Positions 25,122-33,322 of a stretch of 40,659 nucleotides of DNA are shown piece by piece. The stretch covers positions 1-40,659 of the forward strand of contig CAZCCZ010000029.1 of the NCBI GenBank assembly GCA_964497495.1, given 5' to 3'. The notes below the pieces were generated by a model. That model ran no database searches, was not told the origin of the DNA, and saw only the letters and a list, made by a program, of their open reading frames with translations. Every line of letters starts with the position of its first letter. Within the stretch, counting starts at the first letter, position 1. The DNA is from CAXXOK01 sp964497495. Its GTDB lineage: Bacteria; Bacillota; Clostridia; Christensenellales; Aristaeellaceae. Both the position numbers and the translations under genes were made by a program.

Positions 25122-27194
25122 TCACTCCCCGTCAGGATCGTTGGCGGAAACGATGACGCAATGATCGCCGCCGAAAGCGCCCGAATCCGGCACCAGATTG
25201 ATGGAATACAGCTTGGTTGTGTCTTCGACGGCGATCACTTCGTCGGTAAGCAGATAAATGGTATCCCCAGCGTTCGCCCGCCGGAGGAGCGACGCCAGCG
25301 AACCGTAGACTTTCGCGCCGTCGACCGTCATCCAGGCCTGGCTGTCCTGCGCAGCCTGCGAAAAGTCCAGCGCCACGAGGTACGTTCTGGAGGTATCCGC
25401 CACCGCGCCGCTTTCATCCAGCAGGTAGAAAACGAGCGAGGTTTCGCCGCCGTCCGAAAGAGTGAAGGTATCGCCGTTAAGCGCAATGGCCTCGCCTCCA
25501 TTGACGGATACGGCGTAACCGCCGCCCGAAGGCGCGCCGGAAAGTTCGAAGGTCGGGGCGACCGGGGAGGTTACGCCTTCCGTATAGTCGTACGCGCGCA
25601 CCGTCAGCTCCAGCGTCTCCGGTACAGCCGCGGTTTCGTCCTGCGGAACCGCCGCCAGCAGGTCGTCCGCGGTCAGCACTGCCCCGCCTGTTTCATCCGT
25701 CGCGGGTTTTTCCGTTGCAACAGGTTCTTCCGTTGCAACAGGTTCTTCCGTTACAACGGGTTCATTCGTTGCAACAGGTTTTTCCGTTACGGCGGGTTCT
25801 TCCGCTAAAGCAGGTTCTTCCGTTGCAATAGGTTCTTCCGTCACGGCGGGTTCATCCGTTGTGACAGGTTCATCCGTTGTGACAGGTTCTTCCGTTGTGA
25901 CAGGTTCTTCCGTTGAGGCGGGTTCTTCCGTCACAGCCGGTTCTTCCGTCACGGCCGGTTCATCCGTCACAGCGGGTTCTTCCGTCGCGGCGGGTTCTTC
26001 CGTCGCGGCGGGTTCAATCGTCGCGGTAGTCTGCGCCGATTCTTCCTCGCCCGGTTCGCGCGTTCCGAACTGAACGGTAAATTCCATGGAGCGGGCCGTC
26101 AGCGCGCCCTGCGCGTCCAGCACGGCGAAACGGTAGGAACCGCTTTGCTCCGGCGCATAGGTGTTTCCGGTAATCGTCTGCGCGGTCCCGTCGTTGAGGA
26201 TGACTGCGAAGGTCATGCCTTCGGTCAGCTCCGGGTAAGCCGTAAGCGCGAAGGTCGGCGCGCAGGCCGCGTCCGCCGTGTAGCCGAAAGGCTGCACCAT
26301 GATTTCGGTTTCCAGCAGCGCGCTCTCGTCGTCGGCGATGTCCACCGCGTCGCCCAGCGCCTCGGCGGGCGTGGGGATATCCGACGCTCGCCCCACCCAT
26401 ACGTACAGCGATCCGTCCCGCATGGCGCCGTTCCTGCTGATGGAGGAAACGATCACCGTTTTGCCGGAACAGAAATCCGACCCCAGCGCGTCCTCGTCCA
26501 GCCCGAAGGAGACGCCGGACAGGGTGTTGGCCGAGTAACCGGTCACCTCGATTACCGAGGAGGAACACAGGTAGATGGTCTGGCTGTTCACGATGGCGAC
26601 CGGCAGCAGGTCGTTAAGCGACCCGTACAGGCGATGCGCGCCTTCCGTAATCCAGGCGGGGCCGGAGCCTTCGTTGGGTTCCGCGGCAGGTTCGGGCGTC
26701 GGGGTCGCCTCCGGCGCCGGGGCGGCTTCCGCGGCCTGCTCCAACGCATCCGCCGGGGTCCCGCCGTCGGCAGCTGCGGTGGGTTCGGGTGTCGGGGTCG
26801 CCTCCGGCGCCGGGGCGACTTCCGTGGGCTGCGCCAACGCATCCGCCGGAGTTCCTCCGTCGGCTTCCGTTACGGCTTCTTCCCCGGCGGGCGTCGCCTC
26901 CGGCTCGGTGCTTTCGGCGGCGGGTTCGCTCCCCGTCAGGGTCACGGCCGCGAAGGTTTCGACCGTCGTTTGGGGGGCGTTCGTGTTTCCGGGCTGCGCA
27001 AACGCAACCGTCTGAGGCGCGTCGGCTGTTTCCGGCTGCGGTCCGGCCGCCGAGGCCGGTTCGGGCGTCGCGGTTTGTGCCGTTTCCCCCGATTCCACCG
27101 TTTCCGCCGCGGCGTCGCCGCTACCGGTAAAGGCGAAGGCCGTTATGGTCGCAACCATACAAAGCGCTAAGATACATGCGATGATCTTTTTCAT
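25122..27194 (-). CDS. Large secreted protein with hexapeptide and 31-residue tandem repeats
   Basis: A 690-residue exported protein with a signal peptide (MKKIIACILALCMVATITAF). Residues about 27-175 are an Ala/Glu/Pro/Thr-rich stalk containing a tandem 31-residue repeat (TPEPTAAADGGTPADAL type). A globular segment follows (about 180-390), then about eighteen EEPAVT-like hexapeptides (about 390-497), then a second globular part to the end. A module of about 70 residues occurs once on each side of the hexapeptides: VxGAxxLYGSLxxLL, xxTIYLxxxxVIEV and a final VIVSxxxxDG. There is no LPXTG, lipobox or C-terminal span. GGAGGG precedes the ATG. It is encoded between adaptor A2 (16 bases away) and the Ig-like secreted protein. 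Function is unknown; a surface or cargo role is inference. Confidence 0.78.
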   Translation of the reverse strand: MKKIIACILALCMVATITAFAFTGSGDAAAETVESGETAQTATPEPASAAGPQPETADAPQTVAFAQPGNTNAPQTTVETFAAVTLTGSEPAAESTEPEATPAGEEAVTEADGGTPADALAQPTEVAPAPEATPTPEPTAAADGGTPADALEQAAEAAPAPEATPTPEPAAEPNEGSGPAWITEGAHRLYGSLNDLLPVAIVNSQTIYLCSSSVIEVTGYSANTLSGVSFGLDEDALGSDFCSGKTVIVSSISRNGAMRDGSLYVWVGRASDIPTPAEALGDAVDIADDESALLETEIMVQPFGYTADAACAPTFALTAYPELTEGMTFAVILNDGTAQTITGNTYAPEQSGSYRFAVLDAQGALTARSMEFTVQFGTREPGEEESAQTTATIEPAATEEPAATEEPAVTDEPAVTEEPAVTEEPASTEEPVTTEEPVTTDEPVTTDEPAVTEEPIATEEPALAEEPAVTEKPVATNEPVVTEEPVATEEPVATEKPATDETGGAVLTADDLLAAVPQDETAAVPETLELTVRAYDYTEGVTSPVAPTFELSGAPSGGGYAVSVNGGEAIALNGDTFTLSDGGETSLVFYLLDESGAVADTSRTYLVALDFSQAAQDSQAWMTVDGAKVYGSLASLLRRANAGDTIYLLTDEVIAVEDTTKLYSINLVPDSGAFGGDHCVIVSANDPDGE
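25704..26027 (-). repeat. 18-bp coding tandem repeat (about 18 copies)
   Basis: The plus strand reads GGTTCTTCCGTTGCAACA-like 18-base units head to tail, encoding EEPAVT/EEPVAT/EEPVTT hexapeptides on the minus strand. Some units are nearly identical and others differ at one to four bases. Because 18 is a multiple of three, copy-number change keeps the frame. Confidence 0.9.
26689..26874 (-). repeat. 93-bp direct repeat (two copies) in the stalk region
   Basis: GGTTCGGGCGTCGGGGTCGC at 26689 recurs as GGTTCGGGTGTCGGGGTCGC at 26782, and the similarity continues through the whole 93-base unit (31 codons). Confidence 0.85.
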
Positions 27195-27210
27195 ATCCGG
27201 TTCCCTCCGA

Positions 27211-28308
27211 TTACTCGTCCGTCGTCGTTACCGTCACGCTCATGCCCAGGCGCACGGTATCGTCCGCCTGGAAATCGACGTATCCCGTGTATTTCGTCGC
27301 CGAGGAGGAAGTGGTGGCCGCGCCCGTATCGCTCTGCCCCGTCGACGAGGAGGAAGACTCGCCGATGTAGGAAATACCCGTTACGGTGCCCCGGAACGCC
27401 TGGCCGCTGTCCTCGTTCCAGTTGAACACGACGTTCACCGTGTCGCCGACGTGGACGGCGCTGAGCAGGTCTTCGTCAATGCTGAACTCGATCCGGTAGC
27501 TATCCGGCGGATAAACGGTCAGCAGCACGTCGCCCTTGGACACCTTCTGCCCCGCCGTCACGTTGATCTGGGCGATCACGCCGCTCGCGTCGGAAAGAAT
27601 GGTGCCCCCGCTCGCGGTCAGTCCGTCCAGCGAGCCTTCCACGGTTTCGAACAGGAGCTGGCCGCGCTCCACCTCCTCCCCGTCCGTCACGTAGACTTTC
27701 AGGAGGCTGCCCGAGCCGGTGATGCTCAGCTCCGGGGTACGCCCTACCGTACCGCTGCCGATACGGGATTCGTCGCTGTAATCCTTGTCGCGGTAGATGT
27801 ATACGGTATCCTCCATATACAGCTGGCCAGCCGTGGTCTGCACGGTGTAGCCGGAGCCGTTTACCGAGGTGACGATCCCTTCCGCGCGGTAGGAACCGTC
27901 CCGCTTGTTCCTGATGTACACCGTTTCCCCGATGCGCACGTACTTGTTCTCCAGCGCGTCGTACGCCTTTTCGACGGTGCAGGAGATCGTGTACTTACTC
28001 ACCGGCGCGATATAGAGGACAGTCGCGTTGTCGTCCAACGCGTCGCCCTCCTGCGCGAAAACGCCGCGCACGGTGCCGTCCTCCGGCGCAAGTACCTTGG
28101 TGGTCCGGATGGTCGCCACCGGGTCGCCCGCGGAGATCAGCGCGCCTTCCAGCAGGGAAACGGATTGGATGGTCCCTCCGTACGGGGCGGTAATGGGAAC
28201 GGCGTCCTCCGCGACGACGTTCCCCTCGAATTCCTCCTCCGCCGAAGCCAGTACGGGTACGGCCAGGAGCAGCGCCGCGGCTATTGCGAGCAGTTTCTTA
28301 CTCAACAT
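27211..28308 (-). CDS. Secreted adaptor protein A2 of the export operon (HlyD/MacA-like)
   Basis: A 365-residue exported protein with signal peptide MLSKKLLAIAAALLLAVPVL and cleavage near ASAE. It is a paralog of the adaptor at 19098-20345. Both share ITAPYGGT/VTAPFGGT, a VATIRTTKV-type strand, DGTVRGVF, the GETVYIRN and YTVQTTAGQLYMED blocks, and a second lipoyl half (GVIAQINVTAGQKVSKGD) followed by LLTVYP. No coiled-coil hairpin is present. A Ser/Thr-rich loop (about 318-337) interrupts the barrel domain. The start codon lies inside the end of the adaptor B2 gene (11-base overlap), and the GGAGGAGG ribosome site is formed by the upstream gene's Glu-Glu codons. The secreted repeat-protein gene follows after 16 bases. 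Confidence 0.86.
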   Translation of the reverse strand: MLSKKLLAIAAALLLAVPVLASAEEEFEGNVVAEDAVPITAPYGGTIQSVSLLEGALISAGDPVATIRTTKVLAPEDGTVRGVFAQEGDALDDNATVLYIAPVSKYTISCTVEKAYDALENKYVRIGETVYIRNKRDGSYRAEGIVTSVNGSGYTVQTTAGQLYMEDTVYIYRDKDYSDESRIGSGTVGRTPELSITGSGSLLKVYVTDGEEVERGQLLFETVEGSLDGLTASGGTILSDASGVIAQINVTAGQKVSKGDVLLTVYPPDSYRIEFSIDEDLLSAVHVGDTVNVVFNWNEDSGQAFRGTVTGISYIGESSSSSTGQSDTGAATTSSSATKYTGYVDFQADDTVRLGMSVTVTTTDE

Positions 28309-29632
28309 TTGGGTTTACCTCCTCCGGGATCGTCGCAGGGGTGTCCGTTGTCGTTGCCGCAGTGTCGCCGTCGGTTTGCGCTCCGGAAGGCGGTTCTCCG
28401 TCGCCGAAGCTCCGGGTGCCGTCGCCGGGCGGCTGCGGCATTCCGGAAACGTCCGTCGCCTGGGGTTGAGCAGTCGCAGCGGCGTCCGTCGCAGAGGCGT
28501 CCGTCGCGGCCGTATCTGTCGCGGCCGCGTCCGTCGCGGTCGCGTTAACCGTGGTTTCCGTCCCGTCCGCGGTCCCGGTCTGCGAATCCGTACCGCCGAA
28601 CCGGGACATTGTTCCGCTTTCACCGTCCGTGCCGCCGAATTGAGGCATCTGGCCGTCCGTGCCTCCGAATTGCGGCATTTCCCCGCTCCTGCCGTCACGG
28701 CTGTTGTCGTTGATGATCACCGTTTCCCCGACAAGCTGCCGGTACAGGCTTTCCAGCGTCAGCGTCGGCTTCACGCTTTCCGTACCCGCCTCTGCGTATA
28801 CGGTCTGCCCGGGTTCCAGCCCGCTTACGATCTCCACGTTCATGCCGTCGCTCAGGCCCGTTTCCACGGGAACTATCTCATACGTTCCGTTCGCCTGCTT
28901 CATCAGCACGTAGGGCTTCTGATCCCCGTCGAACGAAAGGGCGGCCTCGCTGACGAGGGTCACGTTCCGTACGGAAGCCCCCGGCATCGTAACCGTCGCC
29001 TGCATGCCGGGCAGCACGTTCTCCGGCACGGTCAGGTCGCACGTAACGTTATAATAGGCCACCGACCCGGCGGATTGCGACACGCGGTTGATGTGCGTGA
29101 CGGTCGTTTCAAAATCCGCGCCCAGCGAAATCACGGTCACGGTGCACGTCTGCCCCAGGGAAAGCTCCTCGATATCGTACTCATCCACGTTCATGCTCAC
29201 TTCGAGGTGCCTGAGGTCGCAGATCTCCACCACCGAGAACCGGGGCCACACCCAGTCCCCCACGTCCACGCGGATCTCGTTGACCACGCCGTCGAAGCTC
29301 GCGGAGAACAGTTCTCCCGTGGACAGAAGGATCAGCGGGTCGCCCTCGCTTACCTCGTCGCCGGACTGCACGTAAATCTCCTTGACGGTGCACTGTTCGG
29401 AGGCGTTGAAGGTCTCGGATTTTTTTACGCTCAGGGCCGCGCTGAAACTCTTCGTCGTACTGATGTCGCCGGTATCCACCGGGTAGCTGTCGTACACCGT
29501 CACGGCGTCGGCGGTTACCATGGGCACCAGGTAAATCCACGCCGTCAGCGCCACCGCGCCAGTCAGCGCCAGCGCGAGCAGCCACTTCAAGACCCTTTGG
29601 ATCTTTTTCTTTCTTCGTTTCTGATCCGGCAT
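28298..29632 (-). CDS. Membrane-anchored adaptor protein B2 of the export operon (HlyD-like) with long Thr/Ala/Gly tail
   Basis: A 444-residue protein, first gene of the export operon. It has a basic N-terminus, one membrane span (about 15-37, LKWLLALALTGAVALTAWIY) and an HlyD-like body with lipoyl halves VKEIYVQSGDEVSEGDPL and FDGVVNEIRVDVGD, then VDEYDIEELSLGQTC and VLPGMQATVTMP. The C-terminal 140 or so residues are low complexity: MPQFGGTDG repeats, then Ala/Thr/Asp runs (ATDAAATDTAATDASATDAA), then Pro/Gly-rich sequence. Adaptor B1 has a shorter tail of the same MPxF kind. The ATG at 29632 is chosen because the membrane-protein N-terminus begins there. The longer frame runs into the regulatory region. 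Confidence 0.85.
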   Translation of the reverse strand: MPDQKRRKKKIQRVLKWLLALALTGAVALTAWIYLVPMVTADAVTVYDSYPVDTGDISTTKSFSAALSVKKSETFNASEQCTVKEIYVQSGDEVSEGDPLILLSTGELFSASFDGVVNEIRVDVGDWVWPRFSVVEICDLRHLEVSMNVDEYDIEELSLGQTCTVTVISLGADFETTVTHINRVSQSAGSVAYYNVTCDLTVPENVLPGMQATVTMPGASVRNVTLVSEAALSFDGDQKPYVLMKQANGTYEIVPVETGLSDGMNVEIVSGLEPGQTVYAEAGTESVKPTLTLESLYRQLVGETVIINDNSRDGRSGEMPQFGGTDGQMPQFGGTDGESGTMSRFGGTDSQTGTADGTETTVNATATDAAATDTAATDASATDAAATAQPQATDVSGMPQPPGDGTRSFGDGEPPSGAQTDGDTAATTTDTPATIPEEVNPNVE

Positions 29633-29746
29633 CGTGCCATCCCCTATCCCTGTCGTCCGCGTTCCGTTATGCGCGGGCCCGGAATCGCCGGCGGAGCGCC
29701 GCGCGCTTCCGGGCCGCCGTCGTTTTCCGGTACCCAGCATAAAGGG

Positions 29747-29805
29747 AAAAGCTGAAAAGAACCTGAAATAAGGCATGAAATTCTTTCAGTTTCGTTTCAG
29801 CTTTT
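29747..29805. promoter_or_regulatory. Putative OmpR-type operator between export operon and two-component genes
   Basis: CTGAAA occurs at 29752 and 29763, and its complement TTTCAG at 29784 and 29795. Each pair is spaced exactly 11 bp, and the two pairs face each other. The outer parts form a perfect 11-bp inverted repeat (29747-29757 with 29795-29805). Direct repeats one helical turn apart are the usual binding pattern of OmpR/PhoB-type regulators. The left pair overlaps the expected -35 of a minus-strand TATGCT (29736-29741), which would suit activation of the export operon. Confidence 0.6.
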
Positions 29806-29844
29806 ACAGGTATGATCTTTTCGGCGACAAAGGACCTCGCGGTA

Positions 29845-29853
29845 TGATACACT
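29845..29853 (+). promoter_or_regulatory. Extended -10 promoter of the two-component genes
   Basis: TGATACACT is an extended -10 (TGn plus TACACT, 29848-29853). GCGACA at 29824-29829 could act as a partial -35. The response-regulator ATG is at 29905. Confidence 0.5.
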
Positions 29854-29904
29854 GGTGGCGGCGGCATGCCGCCGCGGGCCGGAGGCCGGGGAGAGTGACG
29901 GGAT

Positions 29905-30582
29905 ATGCGTATCCTGATTATCGAGGATGAAGTCCGTCTGGCCGGAACGCTGGCCGATATGGCGGGCGAGGACGGTTATACGGCAGACGTGGCGCACGAC
30001 GGCGAAACGGGGCTGGACGGCGCGCTGAGCGGTATTTACGACGCGCTCGTGCTGGACGTGATGCTTCCCGGGCTGGACGGTTTCGAAGTCCTGAAGCGTC
30101 TGCGGCAGGGCGGTATCCAGACCCCCGTGCTGATGCTCACCGCCAGGGCCGATCTGGTGGACCGCGTGCACGGGCTGGACCTGGGCGCGGATTATTACCT
30201 GACCAAGCCGTTTGAGAACGCCGAATTTCTGGCCTGTCTGCGCGCGGTCGTCCGTCGGCAGGGAGAGATTACGCCCGAAAAACTGGCGTTCGGAGACCTG
30301 TCCCTTACGCCTTCGACGGGCGCACTGTGCTGCAGGGAGCGCACGCTTACGCTGAGTGCCAAAGAGCTGGAGATCATGCGGCTGCTGATGCTCAACCGGA
30401 ACGCCATCCTTTCCAAAGAAACGCTGCTGGTCAAGGTATGGGGATACGATACCGAGGCGGGCGACAACAACGTGGAGGCCTACGTCTCTTTCCTGCGTAA
30501 AAAGCTGCAGCTTCTGCGTTCCACCGTAACGCTGGGCGTGGTGCGCAGGCTGGGGTATCGACTGGAGGAAAACAAGCCGTGA
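29905..30582 (+). CDS. OmpR/PhoB-family response regulator
   Basis: A 225-residue transcription factor. The receiver domain (1-115) has the acidic pocket E7-D8, phosphoacceptor D51 in LVLDVMLPG, switch T79 in LMLTARAD and K101 in LTKPFENAEF. The C-terminal winged-helix domain (about 125-222) shows LTLSAKELEIMRLLMLN, the ILSKETLLVKVWGYDTEAGDNNVEAYV recognition region and the final GVVRRLGYRL wing. It overlaps the kinase gene by four bases and is divergent from the export operon, with paired CTGAAA repeats in between. It is therefore the likely regulator of that operon and of itself. Confidence 0.95.
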   Translation: MRILIIEDEVRLAGTLADMAGEDGYTADVAHDGETGLDGALSGIYDALVLDVMLPGLDGFEVLKRLRQGGIQTPVLMLTARADLVDRVHGLDLGADYYLTKPFENAEFLACLRAVVRRQGEITPEKLAFGDLSLTPSTGALCCRERTLTLSAKELEIMRLLMLNRNAILSKETLLVKVWGYDTEAGDNNVEAYVSFLRKKLQLLRSTVTLGVVRRLGYRLEENKP

Positions 30583-31871
30583 TCCGCAAGCTTCGCAAAA
30601 AGCTCATCTTCGTGCTGATGGCCGTCGTGTGCCTGTTTCTGGTCGGCATCCTCCTGAGCATGTTCATCAGTTCCAAGACCAACTTCGAACAGCGCAGTTT
30701 CAACGCCTTCCGCGACCCGTCGGGTTTCCGCGCCGATACGCCCGCGCAGACGGACGGCGTGCCGGACAGGAACGTTCCCGGCGACGCGGGGGCCTTCGAC
30801 ATGCCCGGCGCGCTGGTGCGGGTCGGCGCGGACGGCGAAGTGACCGTGATCCAGAACCAGATTTACTACGTGACCGCGGACGAGCTGAAAACGATCGTCG
30901 CCGGGCTGGACAGCCGGACGGAGAGCGGCGGGCTAACCTCGGAGTACAGCCTGCGCTACCGCCGCCGCACGGAAGACGACGGCACCCGCTGGTATTTCTT
31001 TTCCGATACCTACGTGGAACGCAACTCGCTAAACGCTCAGCTTCTGTATTCCGTCGTCATCGGCGTGGGCGCGATCGGGCTGTTCTTCATCGTCAGCATG
31101 CTGCTGTCCCGCTGGATGGTCAGGCCCGTGGAACGCGCTTGGGAAAAGCAGCGGCAATTCGTGGCCGACGCATCCCACGAGCTCCGGACGCCGCTGACGG
31201 TGGTACTGTCCAACACGGATATGCTCATCGCCTCCGGCACGGTGAAGGACGAAAAGAACCGGCGGCGCCTGGACAACATCCGCGCCGAATCCCAGCGCAT
31301 GAAGGGGCTGGTGGAAGACCTGCTTTCTCTCGCGCGTTCCGACGCCATGCCCGCGCTGGCAGCCCCCGTACCGGTCAATTTCAGTTATACCGTGACCGGC
31401 GCGACGCTCACGCTGGAGCCGACCCTTTTCGATACGGGCCGCACGATAGACTGCCGGTTGGAGGAGAACCTGACCGTGCCGGGCGACGGCGTGAAGCTTC
31501 GCCAATTGGCGGACATTCTGCTGGATAACGCCGCCAAGTACAGCCGGGAGGGCACCTCCATCCGCGTGCGCATGAACGCGGCGGGTAAAAAGGAGCTGCT
31601 GTTGTCCGTCGCCAGCGAAGGCGAACCGCTGACGCCGGAAGAGTGCAGGAACATCTTCGAACGTTTTTACCGGTCGGATCAATCCCGCGGGAAGGAAAAG
31701 GGCTACGGCCTGGGGCTGGCCATCGCGCAGAGCATCGTGGAGGAGCACAAGGGGCGTATCTGGGCGCAGTCCGACGGGGTGAAGGTCAACACGTTCTTCG
31801 TCCGGCTTCCCTGCGTGGAGAGCGGCGCGAAACCGGAAAGTACCGCCGGGGGCGATCTTCCCGGGGCATGA
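30579..31871 (+). CDS. Membrane sensor histidine kinase
   Basis: A 430-residue kinase partnered with the preceding regulator. Two membrane spans (about 9-31 and 155-178) flank a modest extracytoplasmic sensor region of about 120 residues. The H-box FVADASHELRTPLTVVL contains the phosphorylated His at about 200, the N-box is LLDNAAKYSREG, and the G-box is KGYGLGLAIAQSIVEEHKG. A HAMP domain is not obvious; the second span leads almost directly into the H-box helix. The start is GTG at 30579, overlapping the regulator stop (GTGA). A strong terminator follows. The signal is unknown. Confidence 0.94.
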   Translation: MIRKLRKKLIFVLMAVVCLFLVGILLSMFISSKTNFEQRSFNAFRDPSGFRADTPAQTDGVPDRNVPGDAGAFDMPGALVRVGADGEVTVIQNQIYYVTADELKTIVAGLDSRTESGGLTSEYSLRYRRRTEDDGTRWYFFSDTYVERNSLNAQLLYSVVIGVGAIGLFFIVSMLLSRWMVRPVERAWEKQRQFVADASHELRTPLTVVLSNTDMLIASGTVKDEKNRRRLDNIRAESQRMKGLVEDLLSLARSDAMPALAAPVPVNFSYTVTGATLTLEPTLFDTGRTIDCRLEENLTVPGDGVKLRQLADILLDNAAKYSREGTSIRVRMNAAGKKELLLSVASEGEPLTPEECRNIFERFYRSDQSRGKEKGYGLGLAIAQSIVEEHKGRIWAQSDGVKVNTFFVRLPCVESGAKPESTAGGDLPGA

Positions 31872-31887
31872 AAGGAATGAAAACGCG

Positions 31888-31920
31888 GGGCCGCCGGCTT
31901 TCCAGCCGGCGGCCCTTTTT
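31888..31920 (+). terminator. Intrinsic terminator after the histidine kinase gene
   Basis: A 12-bp perfect stem (31888-31899 with 31904-31915), TTCC loop, then five Ts. Confidence 0.93.
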
Positions 31921-31973
31921 CGTATACCGATCCGCGAAGTTTCCGCGCCCGCAGGGATGTTTCCGTTTTCCCG

Positions 31974-32002
31974 TTGCCCGGCGGGGAATCGGGGTGTAGA
32001 AT
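31974..32002 (+). promoter_or_regulatory. Promoter of the Nramp transporter gene
   Basis: TTGCCC (31974-31979), 17 bases, TAGAAT (31997-32002). The ATG follows at 32044. No MntR or Fur-like palindrome is evident. Confidence 0.6.
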
Positions 32003-32043
32003 AACAGGGCGGATACCGATGAAACGGCGGCAGGTGATTGGCC

Positions 32044-33288
32044 ATGAAACTTTTTCCGGGAAAGCATACGACGAAGCTGAGTGCGCTGAGTTTTTTTAAG
32101 TATATCGGCCCCGGTCTGCTGGTTACGGTGGGGTTCATCGACCCCGGCAACTGGGCTTCCAACATCGCGGCCGGTTCCCAGTACGGCTACGGACTGCTGT
32201 GGATGGTCACGTTATCCACGATCATGCTCGTCATTTTACAACACAACGCAGCCCATCTGGGCATCGTCACCGGCAAATGTCTTTCCGAGGCGGCCTCCGA
32301 GCACATGCGGCCGTGGCTGAAAAACGTCGTTCTGCTCACCGCAGTCGGCGCGGCCGTTTCCACGGCCCTCGCGGAGATTCTGGGCGCCGCCATGGCGCTG
32401 AACATGCTTTTTCACGTGCCCGTCAAAATCGGGGCGGTGCTCGTTCTCGCGGTCGTTCTGGCTCTCCAGTTTACCAATTCTTACCGGAAGATCGAAAAAA
32501 TCATCATCGGCTTCGTTTCGCTGATCGGGCTCTCGTTCCTGTTTGAAATTTTCGTGGTGCACGCCGATTGGGGCGCCGCGCTGCAGGGATGGGTAACGCC
32601 TTCGTTCCCGAAGGGCTCCATGGTGATTATCATGAGCGTGCTCGGCGCGGTGGTAATGCCGCACAACCTGTTTCTGCATTCCGAAATCATCCAGAGCCGG
32701 CAGTGGAACCTGCAGGACGAAAAAGTGATCCAATCGCAGCTGAAATACGAATTCTACGATACGCTGTTTTCCATGATCGTCGGCTGGGCCATCAACAGCG
32801 CCATGATCCTGCTGGCGGCCGCCACCTTCTTCACGCGCGACGTCGTCGTGACGGATCTTGCGCAGGCGGAAGCCATGCTACGGCCCCTGCTTGGCAACAT
32901 GGCAGGCGTCGTGTTCGCCGCGGCCCTGCTCTTCGCGGGGCTGGCTTCCAGCATCACCGCGGGCATGGCGGGCGGCAGCATCTTCGCGGGCATCTTTTCG
33001 GAACCCTACAACATCAAGGACAGCCACACGAAGGCCGGCATCCTGCTTACGATGGTCCCGGCGACGCTGGCGATTTACCTGATCTCCTCCCCGTTCGACG
33101 GTTTGATCTATTCCCAGATGCTGCTGGGCATACAGCTTCCGATTACGATCTTTACGCTGATCTACCTGACGTCGTCCCGAAAGGTCATGGGAAAATACGC
33201 GAACTCCAAACCGGTCCAAATCGCGTTATGGGTTATCGGCCTGATCGTGACGGTTCTGAACGTCGCGCTTTTAATCAGCTATCTGTAG
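32044..33288 (+). CDS. mntH: Nramp-family divalent metal transporter (MntH-like)
   Basis: A proton-coupled importer of Mn2+/Fe2+ in the cytoplasmic membrane, 414 residues with about eleven membrane spans. The two metal-site motifs are intact: DPGN at 33-36 in span 1, and VMPHN at 204-208 in span 6. The span-6 Met is the ligand that favours Mn/Fe over Mg and Ca, so this is not a Mg-type (NRMT) relative. The ATG at 32044 is preceded by AGGTGA. A TTG two codons earlier is also in frame but badly spaced. The gene stands alone between a terminator and a GC-rich hairpin, next to the iron-uptake operon on the other strand. Metal preference between Mn and Fe is unresolved. Confidence 0.93.
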   Translation: MKLFPGKHTTKLSALSFFKYIGPGLLVTVGFIDPGNWASNIAAGSQYGYGLLWMVTLSTIMLVILQHNAAHLGIVTGKCLSEAASEHMRPWLKNVVLLTAVGAAVSTALAEILGAAMALNMLFHVPVKIGAVLVLAVVLALQFTNSYRKIEKIIIGFVSLIGLSFLFEIFVVHADWGAALQGWVTPSFPKGSMVIIMSVLGAVVMPHNLFLHSEIIQSRQWNLQDEKVIQSQLKYEFYDTLFSMIVGWAINSAMILLAAATFFTRDVVVTDLAQAEAMLRPLLGNMAGVVFAAALLFAGLASSITAGMAGGSIFAGIFSEPYNIKDSHTKAGILLTMVPATLAIYLISSPFDGLIYSQMLLGIQLPITIFTLIYLTSSRKVMGKYANSKPVQIALWVIGLIVTVLNVALLISYL

Positions 33289-33298
33289 ACGGCGGAAC

Positions 33299-33317
33299 GG
33301 CCCGGCGAAGCCGGGCC
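33299..33317. terminator. GC-rich hairpin between convergent Nramp and asparaginase genes
   Basis: GGCCCGGC pairs with GCCGGGCC around a GAA loop. It lies 10 bases after one stop and 5 before the other. There is no T tract, so termination is likely but not certain. Confidence 0.55.
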
Positions 33318-33322
33318 GGGCC

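Noticed and set aside
25704..26027. CRISPR-like regular repeats
   Set aside because: Units are 18 bases with no unique spacers and lie in frame within a coding gene.
23360..27194. Sortase (LPXTG) or lipoprotein anchoring of the two large secreted proteins
   Set aside because: No LPXTG plus hydrophobic C-terminus, and no L-x-x-C lipobox at the signal peptide end. The Cys in the 584-residue protein is not in a suitable context.
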